A DNA stretch of 64,000 bases from Prochlorococcus sp. AG-424-P18 (GCA_003213235.1 QCNJ01000001.1:156638-220637); one strand, 5' to 3'; positions 1 through 7,040 are shown, counted from the stretch's first letter. Translations and numbers: made by a program. Notes: generated by a model from the sequence alone, not told the origin.

Positions 1-87
1 TAGAAATATAAACAGGAAATCCAAAGTTTTTAAAATTTTTTTTAAATATCTATTTTTTCTGTATTAGTTTTTAGTTTCTATATAAAG

Positions 88-339
88 ATGAATATCCAAG
101 AACTTAAAGTCAACTACAAAAAGCTTTTAAACAAAGCTGCCAAGGCAAACGGTCGTAAAGAAACTGTTTCTTACTTAAATCGTGCTGCTAAAATTAAATC
201 AAAAATCTATTCAAATACTAAAGTAAATTGTTTTAGATGTAATGGAGCTGGTTTTCTAAGAATTTCTTTAGATGAGACTAAGACATGTCTATCTTGCTAT
301 GGTAAGGGTTTTTTGATTAAAGAAATTCAGCAGGTTTAA
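88..339 (+). CDS. Small DnaJ-type zinc-finger protein, function unknown
   Basis: An 83-residue protein. The first 45 residues are basic and probably helical. The C-terminal half has two CxxCxGxGF units (C48/C51 and C67/C70), the signature of the DnaJ cysteine-rich domain, so one zinc ion is probably bound by the four cysteines. There is no J-domain. By analogy such stand-alone fingers act as chaperone or thiol-dependent folding factors, but that is inference. It is followed closely by a 51-aa membrane microprotein gene in the same direction. Confidence 0.75.
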   Translation: MNIQELKVNYKKLLNKAAKANGRKETVSYLNRAAKIKSKIYSNTKVNCFRCNGAGFLRISLDETKTCLSCYGKGFLIKEIQQV

Positions 340-354
340 AAAATTTGATTGTTC

Positions 355-510
355 ATGAAAGATCTCATTCAGGCTCATAAAAAACTAATTAAAACAGTAA
401 AAGAACAATTGGGATTCTCTGATTATGGGATGTACTGGCTAGCTTTCCTGGAAGGGGGGTTAACTATATGGTTATTGGATAGAATATTTTTCCACTGGTT
501 GAAGTTTTAA
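355..510 (+). CDS. 51-aa membrane microprotein
   Basis: An ATG opens a 51-codon frame ending in TAA, 15 bases after the preceding gene. The N-terminal half is basic and amphipathic. Residues about 25-45 form one aromatic-rich hydrophobic segment (YWLAFLEGGLTIWLL). A similar FLFFLEGG stretch occurs in the 102-aa protein at 6167-6475, so the two may be distantly related. No function is recognised. Confidence 0.55.
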   Translation: MKDLIQAHKKLIKTVKEQLGFSDYGMYWLAFLEGGLTIWLLDRIFFHWLKF

Positions 511-600
511 TTTTTATTTATTTCAAAAAATTCTGCGGGTATTAAATAAATTAACTTATCGAAACCATTTAAAAAGTTGTAGCATAGAAAAAAAAACAAT

Positions 601-828
601 ATGCAACTACTGGGATTAATCCTTCTTCTAGCAAGTAGCTGGTACTTATGGAAATTAACATCAAACTTTCTTGATGAACCAACAAAAAAAGAACTTACTA
701 ATAGTTTTAATAACCTCAAAAATAAATTCTCTGAGGGGAAACAAAACTTTTCTAAAGCAAAAATAAGCGAAGCTTGGGAAAAGTACAAAGAAGAAGGTGG
801 TGCTTTATCTAATAAAGAAAAAAGCTAG
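601..828 (+). CDS. Hypothetical protein with N-terminal membrane anchor
   Basis: A 75-residue protein with a hydrophobic N-terminus (residues 2-18) followed by a charged helical tail rich in Lys and Glu, which suggests a single-pass anchor with the tail outside the bilayer. Its TAG stop overlaps the GTG start of the next gene by one base, which suggests translational coupling. Function unknown. Confidence 0.65.
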   Translation: MQLLGLILLLASSWYLWKLTSNFLDEPTKKELTNSFNNLKNKFSEGKQNFSKAKISEAWEKYKEEGGALSNKEKS

Positions 829-1082
829 TGGACTTTTTTATTATTACTGGTCTTACTAAAGATATTTCTAGAATTGATCTTATTGGTATTTTGATTGGTC
901 ATTTAATTTTTGGTGTTGCATTGACAACGCTTTTAGATTGGACGTGGTTAAAGAACCTTATGAGTGAAGAAGATAAAACAAGGATGCTTAAAAGTTATAC
1001 ATGGAAAGACTTATTAGTAGATGGAGCAATTATCACGGTAGTTCTAGGAATAATCTTTTTAATAATTAGCTTTTTTCTATAA
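828..1082 (+). CDS. Hypothetical two-helix membrane protein
   Basis: An 84-residue protein starting with GTG inside the stop of its upstream neighbour. Two hydrophobic helices (about residues 17-36 and 62-83) flank a charged loop. The next two microprotein genes follow with no spacing, so 601-1274 looks like one four-cistron operon of membrane microproteins. No family recognised. Confidence 0.65.
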   Translation: MDFFIITGLTKDISRIDLIGILIGHLIFGVALTTLLDWTWLKNLMSEEDKTRMLKSYTWKDLLVDGAIITVVLGIIFLIISFFL

Positions 1083-1172
1083 ATGAACGTAACTTACATC
1101 CTTTTAGTTTTTTTAATGATATCAATTGTGATATTTACCCAAATAATCAATTCCTCCGATAAATCAAAATAA
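1083..1172 (+). CDS. 29-aa single-helix microprotein
   Basis: ATG begins on the base after the stop of the 84-aa gene and the frame ends at TAA 1170-1172. Residues 4-20 are uniformly hydrophobic and the tail is polar (NSSDKSK). The zero-base spacing on both sides supports translation in an operon. The size resembles small photosystem or cytochrome b6f subunits, but no known subunit sequence is recognisable. Confidence 0.5.
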   Translation: MNVTYILLVFLMISIVIFTQIINSSDKSK

Positions 1173-1274
1173 ATGACAGAAGTAGTCAGCAACTCCTCAA
1201 CTGGGTGGTACTTAATCGCTTTTGTAAGCACAATATCTTTTTTAGCCTTAATTTATTTCGGCCAAAAAAGATAG
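1173..1274 (+). CDS. 33-aa single-helix microprotein
   Basis: ATG follows the previous stop directly and the frame ends at TAG 1272-1274. A polar N-terminus precedes one hydrophobic helix (about residues 12-28) and a short basic end (GQKR), a typical N-out single-pass topology. It is the last gene of the 601-1274 cluster. Function unknown. Confidence 0.5.
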   Translation: MTEVVSNSSTGWYLIAFVSTISFLALIYFGQKR

Positions 1275-1303
1275 AGTAGAGTTTGAAAGATTATTGAAAT
1301 TCA

Positions 1304-1343
1304 TAAAAAAAACTCTGCAATTTCTTAAGATGCAGAGCTTTTA
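1304..1343 (-). terminator. Bidirectional hairpin terminator
   Basis: CTCTGCA at 1313-1319 pairs with TGCAGAG at 1331-1337 over an 11-base loop. On the minus strand it is followed by a run of eight or nine T, so it should end the short minus-strand transcript read from about 1500. On the plus strand the tail is CTTTTAATT, so it may also end the 601-1274 operon. Confidence 0.7.
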
Positions 1344-1360
1344 ATTATTAAGTTACTGAT

Positions 1361-1483
1361 TTATATAAATCTATTGATTATAAAACCATTTTTCCTAATC
1401 AAAGAAAAAGAAACCGATGAATGTGATGAAGATACTGAATTCACGGCCTCTTTGTTAACCGCGTTTTTCGGTAGATACGACAA
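1361..1483 (-). CDS. Candidate 40-aa peptide with very strong Shine-Dalgarno
   Basis: On the minus strand AAAGGAGGTGATTC (1487-1500) is almost fully complementary to the 16S rRNA 3' end. Seven bases after GGAGG a TTG opens a 40-codon frame rich in Ser, Val and Asn. Such a strong site is rare among the genes of this window. A terminator follows at 1304-1343, so a transcript of about 200 nt is likely. The peptide has no recognisable motif; the locus could instead be a regulatory RNA whose anti-anti-SD sequence is the active part. Confidence 0.35.
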   Translation of the reverse strand: MSYLPKNAVNKEAVNSVSSSHSSVSFSLIRKNGFIINRFI

Positions 1484-1615
1484 TGAATCACCTCCTTTGC
1501 TAATGTTTTTTTAAAGATAACCAAAAGAATTAAACAAGGAAAGAAATTCGTTAAAAATTTAAAAATTTTTTAACAAATTAAAGATATAAATCTCTTCAAT
1601 ATAAATGTATTGAAA

Positions 1616-2281
1616 TTACCAAGGCAAAACTTCTCCGTTGGCATGCCAAAACGTACCCGAGTTATTTTTATTTAAAGAATCAATACGTTTTAAAAGGCCA
1701 TTTGCTGATTCTTCAGGACTAATTCCATTTCTTGTAAAGCCAGTCATTCTTGTACTCACCAACCCAGGATGCAAAATAGCTACATAAATATCATCCCTTG
1801 ATAAATCTATGGAAAGCGATTTTGCTGCCATGGACAAGGCTACCTTAGACATCCTGTAACCATAAGAACTTCCTGATGTATTATCTTCAATAGATCCCAT
1901 TCTACTTGTGATAAAAGCAACTTTAGAAGATCTTTTTAAAAGATGTTTAAGTGATTTAGTCATACATATTGGGCTCAATGCATTGACTTCAAATTGACGC
2001 AAAATACTTTTCTTTTCTAAGTTTTCGAAAGAATTAAATTCATAAATTCCTGCATTATGAATTAAGCAATCTAAATTAACTCCAGATAGTTTTTTACACA
2101 ACTTTGTTATCGACTCATCTGAAGAAATTTCTATATTTTCTTCAATTCTCACTCCTAAATCTCTAAGTTCTTTTGAAGCTTTCCTACAGGTTGCAATTAC
2201 ATTATCTCCCCTCTTGTGAATTTGCCTACATAGTTCAAATCCAATACCCCTATTTGATCCTGTAATTAGATAAGTGGACAT
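1616..2281 (-). CDS. Short-chain dehydrogenase/reductase (C-factor-like)
   Basis: A 221-residue classical SDR. The Rossmann motif TGSNRGIG is at residues 7-14, NAG at 76-78, a serine-rich strand at about 125-130, and the catalytic YRMSK at 142-146. The length and the NRGIG/YRMSK variants fit the C-factor/sniffer-like cytosolic SDR group. NAD(P) is the expected cofactor; the substrate cannot be read from sequence. It is alone on the minus strand among plus-strand microprotein genes. Confidence 0.85.
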   Translation of the reverse strand: MSTYLITGSNRGIGFELCRQIHKRGDNVIATCRKASKELRDLGVRIEENIEISSDESITKLCKKLSGVNLDCLIHNAGIYEFNSFENLEKKSILRQFEVNALSPICMTKSLKHLLKRSSKVAFITSRMGSIEDNTSGSSYGYRMSKVALSMAAKSLSIDLSRDDIYVAILHPGLVSTRMTGFTRNGISPEESANGLLKRIDSLNKNNSGTFWHANGEVLPW

Positions 2282-2451
2282 CTCTAAACTAAAAAAAATT
2301 AATCTAAATCCAAATATAAAAGAAAACGAACTAGAAAAAGAAAAAATTTATAAAATTCCTTATTACCTTTTTTAAAGGTTAGGATGGATTATGATATTAA
2401 AAAGATTTTATAAAAGAAAGCAAAGATATTTTTATCATCAAAATTTAATTT

Positions 2452-2655
2452 ATGGAAATTTTCAATCAAGAACTTATACAAGAGATTATTAGGTTAACTT
2501 GGAGAAATCCTGCATTCATGGCTATAGCTATCGCGTTAGTTTGGCTTATCCCACAATTATTTATCAGAAAAATAATGGCAAAAAAATATGAAAGAAGAAA
2601 AATAGAAATTCAAAAAAATAAAATTCAGAAGCTTTACCCAAATACGCCTAAATAA
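2452..2655 (+). CDS. Hypothetical single-helix membrane protein
   Basis: A 67-residue protein with one hydrophobic helix at about residues 20-37, then a strongly basic tail of alternating Lys, Arg and Glu that may be helical. The positive tail suggests a cytoplasmic C-terminus. Not recognised; ATG start with an AT-rich promoter region upstream. Confidence 0.65.
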   Translation: MEIFNQELIQEIIRLTWRNPAFMAIAIALVWLIPQLFIRKIMAKKYERRKIEIQKNKIQKLYPNTPK

Positions 2656-2716
2656 TATTTTTATTTTTAAGATGATCTAATGAATCAAAAAAATACTTTT
2701 TGCATCTAAGTAAAAT

Positions 2717-2908
2717 ATGACCTACAAAATAATTAGAATTGATGGGGAAGATGACGAATTAACAGCTCGAAGTTTTGATAAGTATTCAGATGCGTACGAT
2801 TTGTTAGAGGAACTATATGGAGATTTATGTTGTTCAGATGCTGATTATGGAGACATAACCTATTACGATATTGTGGAAAATAATTTAAAAAATATTAATG
2901 GAGAATAA
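2717..2908 (+). CDS. Small acidic protein, function unknown
   Basis: A 63-residue soluble protein rich in Asp and Glu, with a beta-strand-like start (TYKIIRID) and a later Cys-Cys pair (residues 38-39). It overlaps the next gene by 11 bases in a different frame, so the two are probably translated from one message. No known motif. Confidence 0.65.
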   Translation: MTYKIIRIDGEDDELTARSFDKYSDAYDLLEELYGDLCCSDADYGDITYYDIVENNLKNINGE

Positions 2909-3107
2909 AAAATGGGCTCCCTCCCAAGAAGAAAATTTAGGGGTAATAACGAGTGTATATGAATTCATTAAAGAAGAACTTTTAGAACTTCAAAAAAAAA
3001 CTGGATGTCCCGATTCATTTATTTATGATTTTATTGGCAAGATTCAGAATGAATGGCATCCTGAATCTTGCCACTCCATAGTTAGAAATAAAAAAAGGAA
3101 AAATTAG
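2898..3107 (+). CDS. Small hypothetical protein
   Basis: A 69-residue soluble protein with a helical core (about residues 14-50) and a basic C-terminus. The stretch KKTGCPDSFIYDFI and the WHPESC end look structured. Its start lies inside the 3' end of the acidic 63-aa gene. No function recognised. Confidence 0.6.
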   Translation: MENKKWAPSQEENLGVITSVYEFIKEELLELQKKTGCPDSFIYDFIGKIQNEWHPESCHSIVRNKKRKN

Positions 3108-3177
3108 AAAATATTAAATCTTCAACGCAATTTTATAAAATTTCTTTAGTATAATTTGAATTTAAAAATATTAAATC

Positions 3178-3264
3178 ATGATTATTAGAATACTGGGAAT
3201 CGTACTTATCCTTGGTACGATTGCATATTATGGTTTAGTGTTAACTGGGCAAAGCAACCTTTAG
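3178..3264 (+). CDS. 28-aa single-helix microprotein
   Basis: ATG at 3178 opens a 28-codon frame that is hydrophobic from residue 2 to about 22 and ends in a polar tail (TGQSNL). A promoter-like AT-rich stretch lies upstream and the next gene starts 8 bases downstream. The evidence is the compact spacing and membrane-helix composition only. Confidence 0.4.
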   Translation: MIIRILGIVLILGTIAYYGLVLTGQSNL

Positions 3265-3272
3265 TTTTTCTC

Positions 3273-3485
3273 ATGAAATGGCCTCCTACTTTGTGTTGGA
3301 CAGCACCAAAAACAATTAATGGTAATAGACATTTTCAAGTTAAATCTTATGGTGGGAAAAATGAAGATAGATGGGTTGAAATTTTTCCTACCAAAAATAA
3401 AAAAGATATTAAAAGAATCTCATGGGGAAAACTAAAATCAGAATGGACTACTGGATGGGTAAGGCTCCCAAAAGATAAAGATTAA
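3273..3485 (+). CDS. Tryptophan-rich conserved protein (DUF2389/TIGR02450-like)
   Basis: A 70-residue basic protein with tryptophans at residues 3, 9, 34, 51, 58 and 62. The pattern of an N-terminal WPPTLCW, central RWVEIFP and a C-terminal W-x-x-GW matches the small Trp-rich family known from marine cyanobacteria and some gamma-proteobacteria. The biochemical role of the family is not established as far as I know. Confidence 0.75.
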   Translation: MKWPPTLCWTAPKTINGNRHFQVKSYGGKNEDRWVEIFPTKNKKDIKRISWGKLKSEWTTGWVRLPKDKD

Positions 3486-3583
3486 TTTGTCTATGTAAAC
3501 AAATATTATTAACTAGAAAACTGTAAAAAATAATACCTAAATCAAAAAAAATAACTTATAAAATTTTTTTATTGCTGTTTAAT

Positions 3584-3757
3584 ATGAAGTCAGAACCGAA
3601 GAAAAAACTCCCCAATAAAAAAGTTATAAGTTCAGCAAAATTTGAGGCTAAAGAACAATTCACAAAATCTGCATTAGAAAATTTAAAAACAGAAAATGAA
3701 AGACTTGTTAATTCACTAAAAAAATCTGGGGAGATTAAAGAATCAAAAAGGAAATAG
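3584..3757 (+). CDS. Small basic hypothetical protein
   Basis: A 57-residue Lys-rich protein with a probable helix or coiled coil at residues 20-45 (FTKSALENLKTENERLVNSL). The ATG at 3584 is preferred over a TTG at 3572 because it is the first standard start in frame. No family recognised; such size and charge could fit a nucleic-acid-binding or assembly factor, but nothing proves it. Confidence 0.55.
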   Translation: MKSEPKKKLPNKKVISSAKFEAKEQFTKSALENLKTENERLVNSLKKSGEIKESKRK

Positions 3758-3808
3758 ACTTACAGTATTTAAAATTTTTTATTAATATATAAATTTATAG
3801 ATTGAGAA

Positions 3809-3928
3809 ATGATTGAAAAAATCTCTGTAGCAAATTCTCATTTACCTCAACTTATTGGGTTCGTTTTAATGTCAATTGGTTACACATTAGGTAATAAATT
3901 CTACCTTCCGGAAATCAAACAAAAATAA
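3809..3928 (+). CDS. 39-aa single-helix microprotein
   Basis: ATG at 3809 opens a 39-codon frame ending TAA 3926-3928. Polar residues 1-13 precede a hydrophobic segment (LIGFVLMSIGYTLG) and a basic tail. It fits the run of single-pass microproteins in this part of the window. Function unknown. Confidence 0.45.
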   Translation: MIEKISVANSHLPQLIGFVLMSIGYTLGNKFYLPEIKQK

Positions 3929-4282
3929 TAATTTCTAGTTATTAAAAAATATTTTAAATAAATAACATTGAAAATATATTCCTTATAAAAATTTTTCGAT
4001 ATTTAACCTGATTTTAAGTAAAAACTTTAAAGCTAATTCTGTAATTCAATTAAGATTAGTCCAAGTATGTTATTGACACATAAATGTAACAGTAAGGTAG
4101 TTAAAAATGTAAAAACCGAAAAAAAAGTAAGGATTCATACTAATTTTTTTTTAAATATGTTACATTCATTAATAATTCAAGTTAAGGTTTCCTCTGTCAA
4201 TAAAGCAGAAATGAGGAAATGTTTGATTTACAAATGTCATTTACTCTTTGGCTTACTAATCGATCTCATATGAAATCTAAAA
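3929..4282. other. Intergenic region upstream of hli, no convincing gene
   Basis: An AT-rich stretch of about 350 bases. A 68-codon frame (4067-4273) exists, but its composition is not protein-like. A TTGACA hexamer at about 4074 could be a -35 element, but no good -10 follows at 17 bases. The region probably holds the light/stress-responsive promoter of the hli gene; no terminator or palindrome was found. Confidence 0.4.
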
Positions 4283-4537
4283 ATGGATGCACTTACTAGT
4301 TTTATAGTTGTTATCATCGCAATTACAATTCAATTCTCTTTATACGCCATCAAAAGGTTGCAGGAACCTTTAGAACCAAATTATTTGATAGATAAAAATT
4401 CGGGAAAAAATAAAAACAACATGGGTAAATTTTGGAAAAATGCAGAAATAACAAATGGGAGATTAGCTATGATTGGTTTTTTAGCTTTGATAATAAACTA
4501 CGGTTTTTTTGGGTGGATAATACCTGGTTTTATTTAA
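4283..4537 (+). CDS. hli: High-light-inducible protein (Hlip/SCP)
   Basis: An 84-residue one-helix member of the chlorophyll a/b-binding superfamily. The C-terminal half carries the diagnostic ExxNGRLAMIGF motif (residues 55-66), in which Glu and Asn/Arg ligate chlorophyll, followed by the transmembrane helix and GWIIPG. It has an additional hydrophobic N-terminus (residues 5-22), as in the longer Prochlorococcus Hlips. Known role of the family: photoprotection and chlorophyll handling in thylakoids under light stress. It lies in an accessory stretch, as multi-copy hli genes often do. Confidence 0.9.
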   Translation: MDALTSFIVVIIAITIQFSLYAIKRLQEPLEPNYLIDKNSGKNKNNMGKFWKNAEITNGRLAMIGFLALIINYGFFGWIIPGFI

Positions 4538-4637
4538 ACTATCAATACATTAAGGTCTTAAAGAAAAAAATAAATCTCTCGTTCCAAACAAACTCTCCTT
4601 TTTTAAAAAAAATTTTTATTATAAGAAAAAAAAGCAA

Positions 4638-4835
4638 TTGAGTAATTCTGATTTTGATAAAGATGGCTTGGACAGCTATGGAATACATTGGCTTCAATAT
4701 GCTGCTTTTGCTATATCCGGTTTTGCTATATTTACAACCTGGGCATTTTTTTATGATGAAAGATTCCACAACTTTGTAATGAATATTTTCAGGGTTATTA
4801 ACTGCAGTGGGTTCAACTGTAATGGAGCATTTTAA
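4638..4835 (+). CDS. Hypothetical membrane protein, possibly frameshifted near its end
   Basis: A 65-residue protein starting with TTG. Residues 18-40 form one membrane helix (LQYAAFAISGFAIFTTWAFF), followed by an amphipathic stretch. The last 15 residues (RVINCSGFNC...) look less protein-like than the alternative frame, which reads SGLLTAVGSTVMEHF from the same bases and would be reached by one extra T in the TTTT at about 4787-4790. In that case the protein would end at 4872 and overlap the next gene by 31 bases. Function unknown. Confidence 0.5.
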   Translation: MSNSDFDKDGLDSYGIHWLQYAAFAISGFAIFTTWAFFYDERFHNFVMNIFRVINCSGFNCNGAF

Positions 4836-4841
4836 AATTCT

Positions 4842-5024
4842 ATGGCTAATCCAGATCAAAAAACAATATTAATTGATAATGCTTTTGAAGAAATAAAAAA
4901 CATTTGTATAAATCTTCAAAAAGATACTGATGCTTCGAATTCAGAACTTAAAAGTTTACTAAAACTAATTATTAATGAATGGGAAGAAAAAGAAGAACAA
5001 AAAACTGGTTTTGGATTCAGGTAA
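4842..5024 (+). CDS. Small acidic hypothetical protein
   Basis: A 60-residue soluble, mostly helical protein (NAFEEIKNICINLQKDT..., LLKLIINEWEEKEEQ). The layout of a helix pair ending in NEWEE resembles the 69-aa protein at 2898-3107 (KIQNEWHPE), so the two may be distant paralogs. It starts 6 bases after the preceding stop. Function unknown. Confidence 0.6.
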   Translation: MANPDQKTILIDNAFEEIKNICINLQKDTDASNSELKSLLKLIINEWEEKEEQKTGFGFR

Positions 5025-5128
5025 AGTTAGCCACTATCTAAGAAGAGACTTAAGCCTCAAATCATTTTAAAATGAACAGATTTTTTACTTTTAAAATTTA
5101 ATATTTATAATTTATATTTTTTAAAAAG

Positions 5129-5168
5129 AAATTAAAAAGGAATGAATCTCAAATAGAAGATTCATTCC
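5129..5168 (-). terminator. Strong hairpin terminator, minus strand
   Basis: GGAATGAATCT (5139-5149) and AGATTCATTCC (5158-5168) make an 11-bp perfect stem with an 8-base loop. On the minus strand it is followed by TTTTTAATTTC. No larger minus-strand gene ends nearby, so it must end a short RNA read from about 5290. Confidence 0.75.
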
Positions 5169-5290
5169 AGATTTAGCATTAGTTTTATCTAGATTTAAAT
5201 TTTATAATTTAACTCCTCTGGTGGACTGTCAATCATTAGATCCCTCCTATTCACCAGTTAAACCTACGCCTTACTTATTAAGAAAGTAAA
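5130..5290 (-). ncRNA. Short minus-strand transcript with 13-codon leader-type ORF
   Basis: Between the terminator at 5129-5168 and about 5290 the minus strand carries ATAGGAGGGATCTA before an ATG at 5236, a very good Shine-Dalgarno, then a 13-codon frame (5195-5236, MIDSPPEELNYKI). CTGGTG upstream of the SD can pair with CACCAG inside the frame and would hide the SD and start codon. It could be a regulated microprotein message or a small RNA. On the plus strand a second hairpin followed by six T (5287-5312) lies at the opposite end, so a plus-strand antisense RNA is also possible. RNA boundaries are estimates. Confidence 0.4.
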
Positions 5291-5317
5291 TCAGTAAAAA
5301 TGCTGATTTTTTATTTT

Positions 5318-5419
5318 CTAAAATGTTTGAATTAAAGATGCCAATTCTGGTGCATCTAATAAAAGTGCAAAAAATGTAAGCACAACTAATAAAAATATGG
5401 AAAAGTAGATTTGAATCAT
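5318..5419 (-). CDS. 33-aa single-helix microprotein
   Basis: On the minus strand ATG at 5417-5419 opens a 33-codon frame ending TAG. Residues 2-22 are strongly hydrophobic (IYFSIFLLVVLTFFALLL), followed by a short polar tail. It is upstream of, and parallel to, the short transcript at 5130-5290. Function unknown. Confidence 0.4.
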   Translation of the reverse strand: MIQIYFSIFLLVVLTFFALLLDAPELASLIQTF

Positions 5420-5519
5420 TCTTCAAAATTACTTAAAAAGAATTTTTTAAGTTGTATAAAATAATGCTTTGTTTACATAATTAAATATCTCTACATAGAG
5501 AAGTTTAATTAGAGAATAA

Positions 5520-5753
5520 CTAAGATGCTTCAGGGGAAAATATCGTCCTATTTTTTTGCCAATACTCACAGCCTTTAAGTAAATGATCACCCTGTGGTAT
5601 GCGTTTTTCGTATTTTGGACAGATCAAGATAGTAGCAAAAGTTTCTGTAGTGCTGTAGCGAAAGTGATTGCAAGTAATACAAATCTTTGTTCGTTTTCGT
5701 TTTAGGGTAGATTCTTTTAGATATTCCCATTTTGACGGATTTACCTTGATCAT
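5520..5753 (-). CDS. Small four-cysteine protein, probable metal binding
   Basis: A 77-residue basic protein with CITC at about residues 25-28, then cysteines at about 44 (ICPKYEKR) and 62 (GCEYW). The CxxC plus two later Cys pattern suggests a zinc ribbon-like fold. It starts 2 bases after the stop of the DUF1651 gene upstream (5756-6046), so both are probably expressed from the promoter at 6070-6098. No family recognised. Confidence 0.6.
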   Translation of the reverse strand: MIKVNPSKWEYLKESTLKRKRTKICITCNHFRYSTTETFATILICPKYEKRIPQGDHLLKGCEYWQKNRTIFSPEAS

Positions 5754-5755
5754 GA

Positions 5756-6046
5756 TTACTGGAATTTATTAGTAACAATTTGCCAACCTCCTGAAATTAA
5801 TTCATTCCATGTTTCACAAGCACACTCAATAGAATGAAGTCTTGAATTTTTAATTTGGGCTGGTTCACCTAATTCATTTGCATAGAAAAGATGAGTATAT
5901 ATTTGTAAGTTATTAGATACAGATTTCTTATAACTCTCAAAAAAAATTAATAAACCACTTTTTTTGTTAAACAACCAGCCAGTTGGGGGGTCAATAAGGC
6001 TGCCATGATAAAAATAAGTCCGAACATAAGCGACTCCTGAAGTCAT
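5756..6046 (-). CDS. DUF1651 family protein, copy 1
   Basis: A 96-residue soluble protein aligned easily with the second copy at 8193-8492: both share PxGWL, (I/F)AHTYYAN-type LFYANELGEP and a C-terminal W-x-x-L-x-x-x-GW. This Trp/aromatic layout fits DUF1651, a family found in Prochlorococcus and Synechococcus with no known function to my knowledge. It is first in a two-gene minus-strand operon and has its own near-consensus promoter. Confidence 0.75.
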   Translation of the reverse strand: MTSGVAYVRTYFYHGSLIDPPTGWLFNKKSGLLIFFESYKKSVSNNLQIYTHLFYANELGEPAQIKNSRLHSIECACETWNELISGGWQIVTNKFQ

Positions 6047-6069
6047 AAATATAATACAGTTGTACTATT

Positions 6070-6098
6070 AATATAAATGTACTACTCGTAGACGTCAA
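6070..6098 (-). promoter_or_regulatory. Near-consensus sigma-70 promoter of DUF1651 copy 1
   Basis: On the minus strand TTGACG (6093-6098) is separated by 17 bases from TATATT (6070-6075), then AATAGTACA. The probable start site is near 6062, about 16 bases before the ATG at 6046. The same boxes and the same downstream bases precede the other DUF1651 copy at 8518-8547, while most genes here lack a recognisable -35. Confidence 0.7.
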
Positions 6099-6166
6099 GT
6101 ATTCCTCTGGTAATTATTTAAATACTAAAATTAGTTCCCAGAAATAATCAGCCGTAAACTTCTTAT

Positions 6167-6475
6167 TTGGTAATAGTGAATACAAGTAACTCCTTGAAAA
6201 GGGAAATATCATTTAAAGAGTATCTTCAAAAGAATGCAATGTATCGAAATCCTTTCTATTTAGGATGGAACAAAGGTTGGTCTTTTTTATTTTTTTTAGA
6301 GGGTGGCATTGCAAAAATTGAAGCAAAAGGTTTTGGTATTTCTATTACAACAAAAGTTGAGAAAGGAGAATCACCCCTAGAATCTGCGGATAGATTAGTC
6401 TCGAAAGAGCAAAGGATTAGAAAATCAAGATATTATTCTTGGGTTAAATCTATTAATGAAAAAACAATAAATTAA
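6167..6475 (+). CDS. Hypothetical protein
   Basis: A 102-residue basic protein. An aromatic hydrophobic segment at about residues 30-46 (YLGWNKGWSFLFFLEGG) is the only notable feature and recalls the FLEGG segment of the 51-aa microprotein at 355-510. Start uncertain: TTG at 6167 or GTG at 6176. It is divergent from DUF1651 copy 1 with about 120 bases between them. Function unknown. Confidence 0.55.
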   Translation: MVIVNTSNSLKREISFKEYLQKNAMYRNPFYLGWNKGWSFLFFLEGGIAKIEAKGFGISITTKVEKGESPLESADRLVSKEQRIRKSRYYSWVKSINEKTIN

Positions 6476-6544
6476 CCAATCCTTAAATTTCTAAAGTAAT
6501 TTGTTGACAGTGAATTTAAAATAGAAAATAGTCATTTATTTTTC

Positions 6545-6802
6545 GTGTCCAATAAATTTTATGAATGGTGGAAAAACCATAGAAAAGTTGTAACCTATGG
6601 GGCTTTTATCATCTTGTTAGGTTTTTATTTATCTCCTGTTGTCAAAGAAGCAAAATACAAAAACCAATGTATTAAGTACTCTACTAAAGGAGCCTTAACT
6701 AAATTTAATAAGGACGATATAGGAGAAACTTTACTAGAAGAAACAGGTTTGAATATTGATGAACTAGCAAGGATTGAGGGTTATAAGAATTGCATTAATT
6801 AA
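6545..6802 (+). CDS. Hypothetical membrane-anchored protein
   Basis: An 85-residue protein with GTG start. A basic N-terminus (WWKNHRK) precedes one helix at about residues 15-32; the C-terminal 50 residues are polar with two cysteines (C38, C83) that could pair if the domain is lumenal or periplasmic. Followed 31 bases later by another small membrane protein gene. Function unknown. Confidence 0.6.
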   Translation: MSNKFYEWWKNHRKVVTYGAFIILLGFYLSPVVKEAKYKNQCIKYSTKGALTKFNKDDIGETLLEETGLNIDELARIEGYKNCIN

Positions 6803-6833
6803 AAAGTTCGCAAAAATTACGCTGAGTTTTTAA

Positions 6834-7040
6834 ATGATTAAAGATATGTTTAAACTTATTTTATTAATATTATTATTTGGATTTATAACAATAAGTCCAA
6901 AAACAAGATATTTGGTTGGCATAACTCTAAAAGAAATCTCTTCATTTCTTTTATGGACTGTTAAATATGAAGATAGAGAAAAATGGATTATAGATAAACC
7001 AAGTTGGATACCTCACCAAAAACTTAAGCCATCGTATTAA
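6834..7040 (+). CDS. Hypothetical single-helix protein
   Basis: A 68-residue protein with a hydrophobic helix at residues 6-22 and an aromatic, charged tail ending in proline-rich PSWIPHQKLKPSY. Its stop directly abuts the ATG of the DNA-ligase-like gene, so both are probably co-translated. Function unknown. Confidence 0.6.
   Translation: MIKDMFKLILLILLFGFITISPKTRYLVGITLKEISSFLLWTVKYEDREKWIIDKPSWIPHQKLKPSY

Noticed and set aside
4067..4273. 68-codon plus-strand frame upstream of hli
   Set aside because: Composition is not protein-like, no coupling to neighbours; it is probably promoter region.
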